Shown piece by piece: positions 16,560 through 24,228 of a DNA stretch of 36,250 nt. The DNA is from Chitinophagaceae bacterium (GTDB lineage Bacteria; Bacteroidota; Bacteroidia; Chitinophagales; Chitinophagaceae): contig CANFGZ010000005.1 in assembly GCA_947446585.1 (NCBI GenBank), forward strand, positions 1 to 36,250, given 5' to 3'. The stretch's first letter is position 1; every line of letters starts with the position of its first letter. The translations under genes and the position numbers were made by a program. The notes under the pieces are model-generated. The model was not told where the DNA came from. It did not search any database and saw only the letters and a list, made by a program, of their open reading frames with translations.

Positions 16560-17933
16560 TTACTTGTTAAGAATACGCCATTCGCGTGGATAATAATTGT
16601 TTATCCTGTTAGTCATTGCTTTTATGAACCCAAGTGGCAATCCGCCATACTTCAGTAATACCCAACCAGATTGAGAAAAGGATTTGCTTATTGATTCATG
16701 TCTTAAATAATTCAACGCTGTTTCAAGATCTACTTCTATAGATGGAATAGTGTTACTGATTAAGGTACTCATTGCCAGTTCATGCGATGGAATTAATTCC
16801 TCTCTGATTATACTTCCAATATTTACGCCAGCTTTCTTAATGTAGAGCGCCGATTGTAAAACAGGAAGATCATATTGAATTGATTCGGGTACAACAATTA
16901 CATCATCTTTCCATTGTAAAAAAACCATTTCATTATTTTCAATTATCCATTTAGTGAAGGATGTTGATTTGAGAAGTTGCAGATTTGATTTTTTATTTTT
17001 TATTTTTGAACATTCATTTTTCACTACTGAAGAATCTCCAGATTTTCTGAAGGCTGAAATAAAAAAACCTTCTCCTTTTATTTTATCCGGATAGAAACGG
17101 TAACCATAACAATTCTCAATATTTGATTCCATTATATTCCACTGAGGATTGGTATTTATTTTCAAAGAAATAAAATCCGCAGTTTTTATTAGCCAGTTTG
17201 AAATCTGTTCATTTTCTTGAATCGAATAGGAACAGGTTGAGTAAATCAAAGTTCCTCCGGGCTTCAGCGAATCAATAATATCACTCAGAATACGCTGTTG
17301 TCGGTGACTACAAAGATTTACATTATCGAGACTCCACTGTTCAATAGCATCAGGATCTTTTCTAAAAAGTCCACTGCCACTGCAGGGTGCATCAACAACA
17401 ATTAAATCAAAAAATCCTGGTAATTTTTTAAAATCGGAAGGATCATTATTGGTAACCACCACATTTGAAGCCCCCCACTTTGTAATATTTTCGGAAAGAA
17501 TATTTACTCTTGTCTTAATCACTTCATTACTTACCAGCAAACTGTTCTGGGAAATCAAAGATTGTATTAATGTAGATTTCCCTCCGGGAGCTGCACATAA
17601 ATCAAGCACTTTTATTGACGCATTTAAATCAACTGTTTGATTTAATACTGCTTCCAGAAACATACTGCTGGCTTCCTGAACATAATAAGCTCCTGCATGA
17701 ATTAAAGGATCAATTGTAAAAGAAGGACGTTCGGTTAAATAAAAACCTGCTGAACTCCAGGGTATTTGTTCGGCTATATTCAGTGAAGTTGTATGGTTTG
17801 ATTTTTTTTGAGGATTAAACCGAACTGAAGTTACCGGAAAATATTTTTCATGGGCCTCTATAAAAGCATCCATATCAAAGTCCGGATTTTTTTCGAGGGA
17901 ACTGAGAAAAGAATGTGGCAACCGATGTTCCAT
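16560..17933 (-). CDS. RsmF/Nop2-family RNA m5C methyltransferase
   Basis: This enzyme methylates cytosine C5 in RNA, most likely 16S rRNA, using S-adenosylmethionine. Motif I is LDLCAAPGGKSTLIQSL; motif IV is VDAPCSGSGLFRKDP; motif VI carries the catalytic nucleophile in YSTCSYSIQENE, so both cysteines of the family are present. The protein has 457 residues, the RsmF size, and a C-terminal part that looks like the RsmF PUA-type region ending GWVLLKYGGLPLGFIKAM. RsmF (m5C1407) is the best match but the closely related RsmB and YebU-like enzymes cannot be separated by eye. Single gene on the minus strand, between the LysM protein and the transhydrogenase operon. Confidence 0.9.
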   Translation of the reverse strand: MEHRLPHSFLSSLEKNPDFDMDAFIEAHEKYFPVTSVRFNPQKKSNHTTSLNIAEQIPWSSAGFYLTERPSFTIDPLIHAGAYYVQEASSMFLEAVLNQTVDLNASIKVLDLCAAPGGKSTLIQSLISQNSLLVSNEVIKTRVNILSENITKWGASNVVVTNNDPSDFKKLPGFFDLIVVDAPCSGSGLFRKDPDAIEQWSLDNVNLCSHRQQRILSDIIDSLKPGGTLIYSTCSYSIQENEQISNWLIKTADFISLKINTNPQWNIMESNIENCYGYRFYPDKIKGEGFFISAFRKSGDSSVVKNECSKIKNKKSNLQLLKSTSFTKWIIENNEMVFLQWKDDVIVVPESIQYDLPVLQSALYIKKAGVNIGSIIREELIPSHELAMSTLISNTIPSIEVDLETALNYLRHESISKSFSQSGWVLLKYGGLPLGFIKAMTNRINNYYPREWRILNK

Positions 17934-17995
17934 AAATTATTTACCAGTTATTAAAAATAATGAAGGCGCAAAGCGTTTTAAATAACCCCACTCTA

Positions 17996-19423
17996 TTAAC
18001 TATTTTTTATTTCGGCACAAAGATCTTGTAAAACTTTTTTGGCATCACCAAAAAGCATAGACGTTTTGGGTTTAAAGAAAAGTTCATTTTCAATTCCTGC
18101 ATAACCAGGCTTCATACTTCTTTTATTTACGACTATATTTTTTGCAAGTTCAACATCAAGAATCGGCATTCCATAAATTGGTGAAGCAGGATCTGTTTTC
18201 GCAGCAGGATTCACTACGTCATTAGCCCCTAATACCAGTACAACATCAGTAGTTGAAAATTCTTCATTGGCATCTTCCATTTCAAGCAGATGATCATAAC
18301 TAACATCTGCTTCTGCGAGTAACACATTCATATGACCGGGCATACGACCTGCAACAGGATGAATGGCATATTTGACATCAACTCCTTTTTCGGCCAATAT
18401 TTTTTCGAGCTCATGACAAATATGCTGAGCCTGAGCTACCGCTAAGCCATAGCCAGGAACAATCATCACTTTATTTGCATAACTCATAATCATTGCTGTA
18501 TCACTCAAACTTATTTCTTTATAATGTCCAAAATCTGAAGAACCGCCTCCCGATTTAGCGGAGTTGCCTCCAAACGATCCAATTAAAACATTTTTGAGTG
18601 AGCGATTCATGGCTTTACACATGAGAATGGTGAGAAGCGTTCCTGCCGCACCAACAAGTATACCACCGGTCAGCATAACTTCGTTGTTATATAAAAAACC
18701 GCCACAAGCTGCAGCCACACCAGTAAATGAATTCAGCAATGAAATCACCACAGGCATATCCGCACCGCCAATAGGCATTACAAAGAAAATACCATAGATC
18801 AAGGATAAACCCAAGATAATATACAACATCATGCTATGCGCTGGATGCATGACTAAATACCCGGCTAATCCCATCGCTGAGGCCAGCACTAAAAGATTCA
18901 AAATATTCTGTCCGGTAAAACTTAAATCTTTCACCTTGCCATTTAATTTACCCCACGCAATCATACTTCCGGCAAATGAAACCGACCCGATAATTAATCC
19001 AACCACAATTATTAAAACTGTGGGTTGAATAAAATGAATATAATCCGGATTTGGATTGGTCTGAATTTCTTTGCTTAAATGATTGAATTCTTCAATAGAA
19101 ATTAGTGCAGCACAAGCGCCTCCCATTCCATTAAACAAACTCACCATTTCTGGCATTGCCGTCATTTTAACTTTCTTTGCAGCTAATGTTCCCACAATTC
19201 CACCAATCAACAAGGCTCCGAATATCCATTCATAGTTGTGAAGATATTCGCCAGTCTCAACATCTTTATATAAAAAAATAGTTCCCAGAATAGCAATGGC
19301 CATACCTGCACCGGCAAGTAAATTTCCTTTTCTTGCACTAGCAGGATTAGACAACATCTTGAGTCCGAGTATAAATGTAATAGACCCTATTAAGTAACAA
19401 ACGGTAAGTATGTTTTGGCTCAT
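17996..19423 (-). CDS. pntB: NAD(P) transhydrogenase subunit beta
   Basis: PntB joins the membrane domain dII with the NADP(H)-binding domain dIII of the proton-translocating transhydrogenase, which uses the proton gradient to make NADPH from NADH. The 475-residue protein has about nine hydrophobic segments to residue ~270, then the dIII domain with the conserved GYGLAVAQAQHICHELEKIL, AIHPVAGRMPGHMNVLLAEA, VLVLGANDVVNPAA and KRSMKPGYAGIENELF. It is last in the operon pntAA-pntAB-pntB; 69 bases separate it from pntAB. Confidence 0.97.
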   Translation of the reverse strand: MSQNILTVCYLIGSITFILGLKMLSNPASARKGNLLAGAGMAIAILGTIFLYKDVETGEYLHNYEWIFGALLIGGIVGTLAAKKVKMTAMPEMVSLFNGMGGACAALISIEEFNHLSKEIQTNPNPDYIHFIQPTVLIIVVGLIIGSVSFAGSMIAWGKLNGKVKDLSFTGQNILNLLVLASAMGLAGYLVMHPAHSMMLYIILGLSLIYGIFFVMPIGGADMPVVISLLNSFTGVAAACGGFLYNNEVMLTGGILVGAAGTLLTILMCKAMNRSLKNVLIGSFGGNSAKSGGGSSDFGHYKEISLSDTAMIMSYANKVMIVPGYGLAVAQAQHICHELEKILAEKGVDVKYAIHPVAGRMPGHMNVLLAEADVSYDHLLEMEDANEEFSTTDVVLVLGANDVVNPAAKTDPASPIYGMPILDVELAKNIVVNKRSMKPGYAGIENELFFKPKTSMLFGDAKKVLQDLCAEIKNS

Positions 19424-19492
19424 GTATTGGTTTCTTTCTGATGATTATTTATTAATAACAAATCTATTTCAATGCACATAAAAAAATAGGCT

Positions 19493-19810
19493 CTAATGAT
19501 TTGTTTTTTTCTTTTTGAACATTTCTAACATTCTGTCGGTAACTACAAAACCACCCATCACATTTATCATACCCAGAACAACGGCAAGAAAACCTAAAAT
19601 CAAAGCAAGATGATTATTGGCTTCTGCTTTCCCCATAACAATGATAGCGCCAATAATAACCACACCATGAATAGCGTTGGCTCCACTCATCAATGGTGTA
19701 TGCAAAACACTCGGCACTCTGCCTATAACTTCGATTCCTACAAATATCATCAGCACCACGATGTAGATGATTTGCTGGTTTACAGTAATGAAGTTTAAAA
19801 TTTGTTCCAT
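19493..19810 (-). CDS. pntAB: NAD(P) transhydrogenase alpha subunit, membrane part
   Basis: This is the short membrane subunit (dII part of PntA) found where the alpha subunit is split. The 105-residue product has three or four hydrophobic segments and the family block GRVPSVLHTPLMSGANAIHG, then a basic tail (MFKKKKTNH). It lies between pntAA and pntB, all on the minus strand. The 177-base gap to pntAA is unusual for this operon and is filled by a REP-like palindrome and a nonamer repeat array. Confidence 0.95.
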   Translation of the reverse strand: MEQILNFITVNQQIIYIVVLMIFVGIEVIGRVPSVLHTPLMSGANAIHGVVIIGAIIVMGKAEANNHLALILGFLAVVLGMINVMGGFVVTDRMLEMFKKKKTNH

Positions 19811-19847
19811 GATATTTATGTTTGTTGTTTATTGTTAAGTTGGGTAA

Positions 19848-19872
19848 CCCCCTCAATCCCCCAGGGGGAAGT
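19848..19872. repeat. REP-like G/C-rich palindrome, copy 2 (inverted)
   Basis: CCCCCTCAATCCCCC, a single A, then GGGGGAAG: the reverse complement of the 2803-2829 unit with a shorter loop. It sits inside the pnt operon. Confidence 0.7.
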
Positions 19873-19886
19873 TGTTTGGCGTTTGT

Positions 19887-19976
19887 TTTGTTCAAAAGGT
19901 TCAAGATGTTTAATGTGTTCAAAAGGTTGGTGTCTGGAACAAATTGAACATTTTGAACTTTTTAAACATTTTGAAC
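19887..19976. repeat. Inverted nonamer array, 5 + 5 units
   Basis: Ten consecutive units of exactly 9 bases. The first five carry a GTTnAA-like word (TTTGTTCAA, AAGGTTCAA, GATGTTTAA, TGTGTTCAA, AAGGTTGGT). The last five carry the reverse word (GTCTGGAAC, AAATTGAAC, ATTTTGAAC, TTTTTAAAC, ATTTTGAAC). The switch is near 19931. It lies between pntAA and pntAB. Confidence 0.7.
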
Positions 19977-19987
19977 TTACATCATTA

Positions 19988-21106
19988 TCAAATTAAACTT
20001 TTCACTCTATCATTACTCACCGCTCCCCCATGTGCCACACAAGTTCCTAGCACCAAATCATCTTCAAAATTCAAATTCAATTGCCCTTCTTTGTTTACAA
20101 TCAACTGAAGGAAATTGAGAATATTTTTTCCGTATAATTTACTGGCATCACTGGGCATTGATCCTGGCAATTTAGAATTTCCAACAATCATCACTCCATT
20201 TACAAAAACAGTTTCATCATCTTTTGTGCATTCTGTATTACCACCGGTTACAGCAGCCAGATCAATAATTACAGAACCACTTTTCATGCTGCCAATCATT
20301 TCTTTTGTAATGAGAACTGGTGCTTTCTTTCCTGGTATCTGAGCCGTAGTGATGACAATATCAGCCTTGGCCACACTCTCTGCAATTTTTGCTTTTTGTC
20401 TTTGCTGAAATTCTTCCGATTGTTCTACAGCATATCCCCCAGCCTTAGACGCATCTGCCGCTCCTTCCACTTCTATAAATTTTGCACCCAAACTCATTAC
20501 TTCTTCTTTTACTGCAGGTCGGGTATCAAAAACTTCAATTACAGCACCCAGTCTTTTTGAAGTTGCAATAGCCTGAAGTCCGGCAACACCTGCTCCTAAT
20601 ATTAGAATTTTAGCCGGAGGAATACTTCCTGCCGCTGTCATAAACATTGGAAAATATTTGGGATATAAATTTGCTGCCAGTAACACCGCCTTATACCCGG
20701 CTATATTAGCCTGACTGCTCAACACATCCATGCTTTGTGCACGTGTGGTACGAGGCAACATATCCATACTGAACACCACACAATTTTGTTGTGCCCAATT
20801 TGAAATCAATTTTGCATTTACTAAAGCTTGAAAGAAACCAATCAACACTTTACCTTTTGCAGATTGTATATCAGATTCAGAAAGTGTGTTTATAGATAAA
20901 ATAACTGTTGCTCTTTGTAAGACTTCTTGCCTGTTGCCAACAGTAGCTCCTTCTGCTTTATATTTTTCATCTGATGCAAATGCTTTTTCTCCGGCTCCGG
21001 ATTCGATAATCAATTCAACATTCATCTTTTTTAATAAGATAACATGTTCAGGAAGCAATGATGTACGAGTTTCGAAAGCAGGTTCTTTGAGTAGACCAAT
21101 GATCAT
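19988..21106 (-). CDS. pntAA: NAD(P) transhydrogenase alpha subunit, NAD-binding part
   Basis: This is the soluble dI domain that binds NAD(H) in the split-alpha form of transhydrogenase. The 372-residue protein begins MIIGLLKEPAFETRTSLLPE, shared with alanine dehydrogenase, and has the Rossmann loop ILGAGVAGLQAIATSKRLGA followed by VFDTRPAVKEEVMSLGAKF. The mobile-loop region is AGGYAVEQSEEFQQRQ. It is first in the operon; a -7 element precedes it by about 20 bases. Confidence 0.96.
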   Translation of the reverse strand: MIIGLLKEPAFETRTSLLPEHVILLKKMNVELIIESGAGEKAFASDEKYKAEGATVGNRQEVLQRATVILSINTLSESDIQSAKGKVLIGFFQALVNAKLISNWAQQNCVVFSMDMLPRTTRAQSMDVLSSQANIAGYKAVLLAANLYPKYFPMFMTAAGSIPPAKILILGAGVAGLQAIATSKRLGAVIEVFDTRPAVKEEVMSLGAKFIEVEGAADASKAGGYAVEQSEEFQQRQKAKIAESVAKADIVITTAQIPGKKAPVLITKEMIGSMKSGSVIIDLAAVTGGNTECTKDDETVFVNGVMIVGNSKLPGSMPSDASKLYGKNILNFLQLIVNKEGQLNLNFEDDLVLGTCVAHGGAVSNDRVKSLI

Positions 21107-21123
21107 AGTATAATAAATTGCGC

Positions 21124-21131
21124 CGAAGTTA
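21124..21131 (-). promoter_or_regulatory. -7 promoter element for the pnt operon
   Basis: TAACTTCG on the minus strand, 18 bases before the pntAA ATG; same class as the rpsF and rpsP sites. Confidence 0.5.
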
Positions 21132-21138
21132 TGAAAAA

Positions 21139-21936
21139 TTAAAATTGCACGCTAAAATGCTGTGTTACTTTGAAGTCTTTTTTAATAAAAACAATTCCAA
21201 TGAAGAACAAATCAATACTTAAAGTAACTGCAGGATGCAAGGTGATTTCCTTCCAAACGTTCTCCATTTCTATACTCCAGTGAATATCATCAAATACAAA
21301 AATTGAATTTTCATTAGATTTAGTCAATAATAATTCGAAATATTCCCAGGTTGGTTTTTTTCGATGATTGCCGTCTATAAATGCGAAATCAATTGTCCTC
21401 AAATCCGCAATCGTAGCCGGTAAGGTTTCCGAAAAATTGCCTTTTTTCAGTTGAATATTTGATAAAGATAATTTATTAAAAGTTTCAGCAGCTATTTTCA
21501 AAATTGAAGTCGCTCCTTCATGCGTAATTACAACTGAATTGGAATTCGCTGTTGCCAGATAAGAAGTGGTAATTCCAAATGAAGTTCCTATCTCAACGAT
21601 TTGTTTTGGATGGTAATATTTTACTACCCGATATAAAAGCTGTGCATATTTTTTTGACTTCAAAGATGAAGCGGCAATTTTATCAATTCGCCGAGTATTG
21701 GTTTTGATTACACCCGAGCCTGCTCCAAAATCTTCTACTTCTATTGTATTTTTGTTTTTCAATAACTCATTACGGATGTTTTCGATTTTTTTATAATCCG
21801 GATAAACCGTTTTATCATTCAACACGTTTAGAATAAAATCAAATACAAATGGAGAATGCGTGCCGTGGCCTTTTCCATTGGATGAAGTGAGCAGGTAGTG
21901 AAGATACTTTTGAGCTATGGTGAATTTGGAATACAA
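21139..21936 (-). CDS. Class I SAM-dependent methyltransferase (TTG start)
   Basis: A 265-residue methyltransferase with a Rossmann core: QIVEIGTSFGITTSYLA is the SAM-binding loop, and IDFAFIDGNHRKKPTWEYF matches the motif of O-methyltransferase family 3 and similar proteins. The N-terminus (KYLHYLLTSSNGKGHGTHSPFVFDFI) resembles a group of Bacteroidetes methyltransferases of unknown substrate. No ATG fits: the only plausible initiation codon is TTG at 21934-21936, which lies at the edge of a 31-bp dispersed repeat, and the frame stays open into the repeat before a stop. So the repeat may have replaced the original start region. Substrate unknown. Confidence 0.8.
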   Translation of the reverse strand: MYSKFTIAQKYLHYLLTSSNGKGHGTHSPFVFDFILNVLNDKTVYPDYKKIENIRNELLKNKNTIEVEDFGAGSGVIKTNTRRIDKIAASSLKSKKYAQLLYRVVKYYHPKQIVEIGTSFGITTSYLATANSNSVVITHEGATSILKIAAETFNKLSLSNIQLKKGNFSETLPATIADLRTIDFAFIDGNHRKKPTWEYFELLLTKSNENSIFVFDDIHWSIEMENVWKEITLHPAVTLSIDLFFIGIVFIKKDFKVTQHFSVQF

Positions 21937-21964
21937 TTGTTTGGCGTTTGGTGTTTGGCGTTTT
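21934..21964. repeat. GTTTGGC heptamer repeat, 31-bp copy A
   Basis: Heptamer units GTTTGGC, GTTTGGT, GTTTGGC, GTTTTTT. The 31 bases are identical to 33000-33030. It covers the putative start of the methyltransferase gene. Confidence 0.8.
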
Positions 21965-21990
21965 TTGTTTTAGTGAACAACAGCTTTTTA

Positions 21991-22027
21991 CTCCCCTCTT
22001 CCTCTAGGAGAGGGGTTGGGGGTGAGG
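21991..22027. repeat. REP-like palindrome, second class (GGAGAGGGG type)
   Basis: CTCCCCTC, a short centre, then GAGAGGGGTTGGGGGTGAGG. The same unit recurs at 34642-34674 and inverted at 34373-34405. It is downstream of folA on the minus strand. Confidence 0.7.
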
Positions 22028-22106
22028 TAAGTAAACCCTTTTGAACCACATTATTTTTACGACTCAGTCGAGACCTTCATCATCAAATCTTCAAATTATC
22101 TAATAA

Positions 22107-22595
22107 TCAAATTCTCTCCCACACCTCAATCGTATGATCAAAAGCATTTTTCTCATCCGCTTTACATTCAGTTGCAGAAACCAAATTCCATTCTATTGAC
22201 TTTAATTCAGGAAAAAAAGTATCCCCATCTATTTGGGTATGAACTCTGGTTAAGTAAATTCTATTGGCAATTGCCATACTTTGTCTGTATATTTCTCCAC
22301 CACCGATAATAAAGATTTCTTTGTAATGAGCCGCTGTGGCTTTTTCCAGCGCCTCTTCCAAACTATTTGCTGTCACCACATTTTCTGCAGTCCAATCTTT
22401 GTTGGAAGTAATCACGATATTCAATCTTCCCAGCAATGGTTTATTTACAGACTCAAAAGTTTTTCTGCCCATAACCACTACTCCACCCCAGGTAGTATTT
22501 TTAAAAAACTTAAGGTCATTCGGTAAATGCCAGAGCAGCTGGTTGTTTTTACCGATGGCGTTGTTGGTGGAAGCGGCGACGACGAGTGAAATCAT
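22107..22595 (-). CDS. folA: Dihydrofolate reductase
   Basis: DHFR reduces dihydrofolate, regenerated by ThyA, to tetrahydrofolate using NADPH. The 162-residue protein has the family length, MISLVVAASTNNAIGKNNQL, the catalytic acidic residue Asp27 in WHLPNDLKFFK, VVMGRKTFES, and the C-terminal IIGGGEIYRQSM. It lies downstream of thyA in the same direction, the usual thymidylate-cycle pair, but a 633-bp inverted-repeat unit separates them. A perfect -7 element lies only 5 bases upstream of the ATG, so the transcript is probably leaderless or nearly so. Trimethoprim target by family. Confidence 0.97.
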   Translation of the reverse strand: MISLVVAASTNNAIGKNNQLLWHLPNDLKFFKNTTWGGVVVMGRKTFESVNKPLLGRLNIVITSNKDWTAENVVTANSLEEALEKATAAHYKEIFIIGGGEIYRQSMAIANRIYLTRVHTQIDGDTFFPELKSIEWNLVSATECKADEKNAFDHTIEVWERI

Positions 22596-22600
22596 GGGGG

Positions 22601-22608
22601 CAAAGGTA
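22601..22608 (-). promoter_or_regulatory. -7 promoter element for folA (near-leaderless)
   Basis: TACCTTTG on the minus strand, exact TAnnTTTG, five bases before the folA ATG. The first inverted-repeat arm begins 24 bases further upstream. Confidence 0.6.
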
Positions 22609-22631
22609 GAATGTATGTATTAGAATTAATA

Positions 22632-22667
22632 ATTAATAAGAAAGTAAAAATAAGGAATAAGGAAGTG
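22632..22667 (+). repeat. Left 36-bp inverted-repeat arm
   Basis: Perfect reverse complement of 23229-23264. Begins ATTAATAAG and ends GGAATAAGGAAGTG. Confidence 0.9.
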
Positions 22668-22684
22668 CACTTAAAAAATAAAAA

Positions 22685-23062
22685 TCATTCAGATTTAAAT
22701 TGTGCTTGCTTGGCTTTTGATGTTTGAACACTTTTGATGAAAATGGCCATCAACTCGTTGACTTCAATAATTGACTTTTCTAGTAATTCATTTTTAATGA
22801 TGGGCTTTTCTTTTATTATTCTGAGATTTACACGAGTTTCTCTAAGTTCCTTTAAAGTCATTTTTAGTTTATGAATAAAATCTGCGTTTGATTCAGCAGC
22901 TTGGGCTTCACCATAAATCAATGCAGATGCGGTGGCACTTTTAGACAACTGATAAGATAAATTTTGAGCAGCTTTAGTAAGTGGTAATAAATCACATATC
23001 TCGAGAGATAAACAAGCGAATCTAATCAATCGATCTTCTAAGTCAAATCTTAGTTTTTGCAT
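22685..23062 (-). CDS. Four-helix-bundle protein, 23S rRNA IVS-protein family
   Basis: A 125-residue all-helical protein of the family first seen in intervening sequences of bacterial 23S rRNA (S23/IVP, TIGR02436 by resemblance) and related to the Avd accessory protein of diversity-generating retroelements. The family block is clear: YQLSKSATASALIYGEAQAA, then ESNADFIHKLKMTLKELRET and RVNLRII. I chose the ATG at 23062 (MQKLRFDLEDRLIRFA) as family proteins begin near here; the longer reading to 23155 runs through a repeat-like leader. The family forms pentameric barrels and may bind nucleic acids; function is unknown. It is the only gene of the 633-bp inverted-repeat unit. No reverse transcriptase is nearby. 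Confidence 0.88.
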   Translation of the reverse strand: MQKLRFDLEDRLIRFACLSLEICDLLPLTKAAQNLSYQLSKSATASALIYGEAQAAESNADFIHKLKMTLKELRETRVNLRIIKEKPIIKNELLEKSIIEVNELMAIFIKSVQTSKAKQAQFKSE

Positions 23063-23086
23063 AAAATCATTTTCAGCAAAACTGTG

Positions 23087-23125
23087 ATTATACTTTATTA
23101 TACAAATGTGAAAATCAACAGTAAA
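23087..23125 (-). promoter_or_regulatory. Possible sigma70-like promoter of the four-helix gene
   Basis: On the minus strand TTTACT (23120-23125), a 17-base spacer and TATAAT (23097-23102), with a second TATAAT at 23087-23092. This is unlike the TAnnTTTG promoters elsewhere in the window. The AT-rich context makes chance matches possible. Confidence 0.3.
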
Positions 23126-23199
23126 ATTTTGTTTTTTTCCAAACCACAAAGGCACAAAAACTCAAAGTTTCACAAAGAATTTCTAAAAATCCAATACAG

Positions 23200-23216
23200 G
23201 AAACAAAGTCTGTTTC
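23200..23216. other. Small hairpin inside the inverted-repeat unit
   Basis: GAAACA/TGTTTC stem with a 5-base loop, 13 bases inside the right arm. Confidence 0.35.
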
Positions 23217-23228
23217 TTAACCAAAATC

Positions 23229-23264
23229 CACTTCCTTATTCCTTATTTTTACTTTCTTATTAAT
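23229..23264 (-). repeat. Right 36-bp inverted-repeat arm
   Basis: Perfect reverse complement of 22632-22667; ends 12 bases before the thyA stop codon. Confidence 0.9.
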
Positions 23265-23276
23265 CATTTCCCTTCC

Positions 23277-24071
23277 CTAAACCGCCACCGGCGCCTTAAT
23301 CCCCGCATGGCTCTCATAATTCACCAACTCAAAATCTTCAAACTTAAAATCAAAAATATCTTTTACGGCAGGATTGATTTTCATCTGCGGTAATGGAAAC
23401 GGAGTACGGGTTAATTGCAGATCTGCTTGTTCAAAATGATTGTTGTATAAATGCACATCGCCGAAGGAATGAACAAAATCTCCATATTGTAAATCACAAA
23501 CCTGAGCAATCATCATCGTTAGTAATGCATAAGAAGCAATATTAAAAGGAACACCGAGGAATACATCCGCACTGCGCTGGTATAACTGACAACTCAATTT
23601 ACCATCAGCCACATAAAACTGAAACAAACAATGACAAGGCATCAGTTTCATTTTTGGCAAATCCGCCACATTCCAGGCGGAAATAATCATGCGGCGACTA
23701 TCGGGATTGGTTTTGATAGTATGAATCAAATCTTTTACCTGATCAACAACAACTCCATTTGACCCTTCCCAACTACGCCATTGCTTGCCATAAACCGGAC
23801 CTAAATCGCCATTTTCGTCAGCCCATTCATTCCAGATGGAAACATTATTTTCTTTTAAATAAGCGATATTGGTTTCGCCTTTTAAAAACCAAAGCAACTC
23901 ATAAATGATACTTTTTAAATGTGTTTTTTTGGTAGTAACCAATGGAAACCCATCAGCCAAATTAAATCTCATCTGATAGCCAAAACAGCTTCTGGTGCCT
24001 GTTCCGGTGCGATCACTTTTATCAGTTCCGTTTTGTTTGATGTGTTTGAGTAGGTCTAAATATTGTTGCAT
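23277..24071 (-). CDS. thyA: Thymidylate synthase
   Basis: ThyA methylates dUMP to dTMP with methylenetetrahydrofolate and yields dihydrofolate for FolA. The protein has 264 residues, the same as E. coli, with the catalytic Cys146 in [12 protein letters not shown], the phosphate-binding [17 protein letters not shown] and the C-terminal [10 protein letters not shown]. Start ATG at 24071. Its upstream region, usually the promoter, is made of GTAAAAA heptamers starting 13 bases before the ATG. folA lies downstream beyond the inverted-repeat unit. Confidence 0.98.
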   Translation of the reverse strand: MQQYLDLLKHIKQNGTDKSDRTGTGTRSCFGYQMRFNLADGFPLVTTKKTHLKSIIYELLWFLKGETNIAYLKENNVSIWNEWADENGDLGPVYGKQWRSWEGSNGVVVDQVKDLIHTIKTNPDSRRMIISAWNVADLPKMKLMPCHCLFQFYVADGKLSCQLYQRSADVFLGVPFNIASYALLTMMIAQVCDLQYGDFVHSFGDVHLYNNHFEQADLQLTRTPFPLPQMKINPAVKDIFDFKFEDFELVNYESHAGIKAPVAV

Positions 24072-24084
24072 GGGTGCAAAATAA

Positions 24085-24165
24085 GTAAAAAGTAAAAATT
24101 TAAAAGTAAAAAGTAAAAATGTTTGGCGTTTGGTCGCTGCGCTTGTTTGGCGTTTGTTGTTCTAC
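24085..24165. repeat. Composite heptamer array (GTAAAAA then GTTTGGC)
   Basis: 24085-24119 is five units of 7 (GTAAAAA twice, TTTAAAA, GTAAAAA twice). After one base the array continues with GTTTGGC, GTTTGGT, a 10-base CGCTGCGCTT, GTTTGGC, GTTTGTT, GTTCTAC to 24165. It lies between thyA and mnmA. Confidence 0.75.
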
Positions 24166-24228
24166 TTACTTAGATAAATAATTGAATTTATAAATATTTT
24201 GAAAAATAAACAAAAACAACAATAAACA

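Larger units (their letters stand above)
22632..23264. mobile_element. IVS-like unit: four-helix-bundle gene within perfect 36-bp inverted repeats
   Basis: Bases 22632-22667 and 23229-23264 are perfect reverse complements over 36 positions. Between them are 561 bases holding one gene on the minus strand. The unit starts 24 bases from the folA -7 element and ends 12 bases after the thyA stop. The arms have internal period 7 (GTAAAAA, TAAGGAA, TAAGGAA). IVS elements in 23S rRNA of Leptospira and others also pair their ends into a stem cut by RNase III and encode this protein family. That this is mobile, or is excised from mRNA, is inference; I see no target-site duplication. Confidence 0.65.

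Noticed and set aside
19614-19922. Minus-strand reading frame of 102 codons
   Set aside because: It is a shadow of pntAB in another frame extended into the repeat spacer.
22685-23062. Diversity-generating retroelement suggested by the Avd-like protein
   Set aside because: No reverse transcriptase, template repeat or variable repeat is seen in this window; the 36-bp inverted arms fit an IVS unit better.
22632-23264. Classical insertion sequence or MITE
   Set aside because: There is no transposase and no visible target-site duplication, and the protein is of the IVS family, so a standard IS label is not supported.
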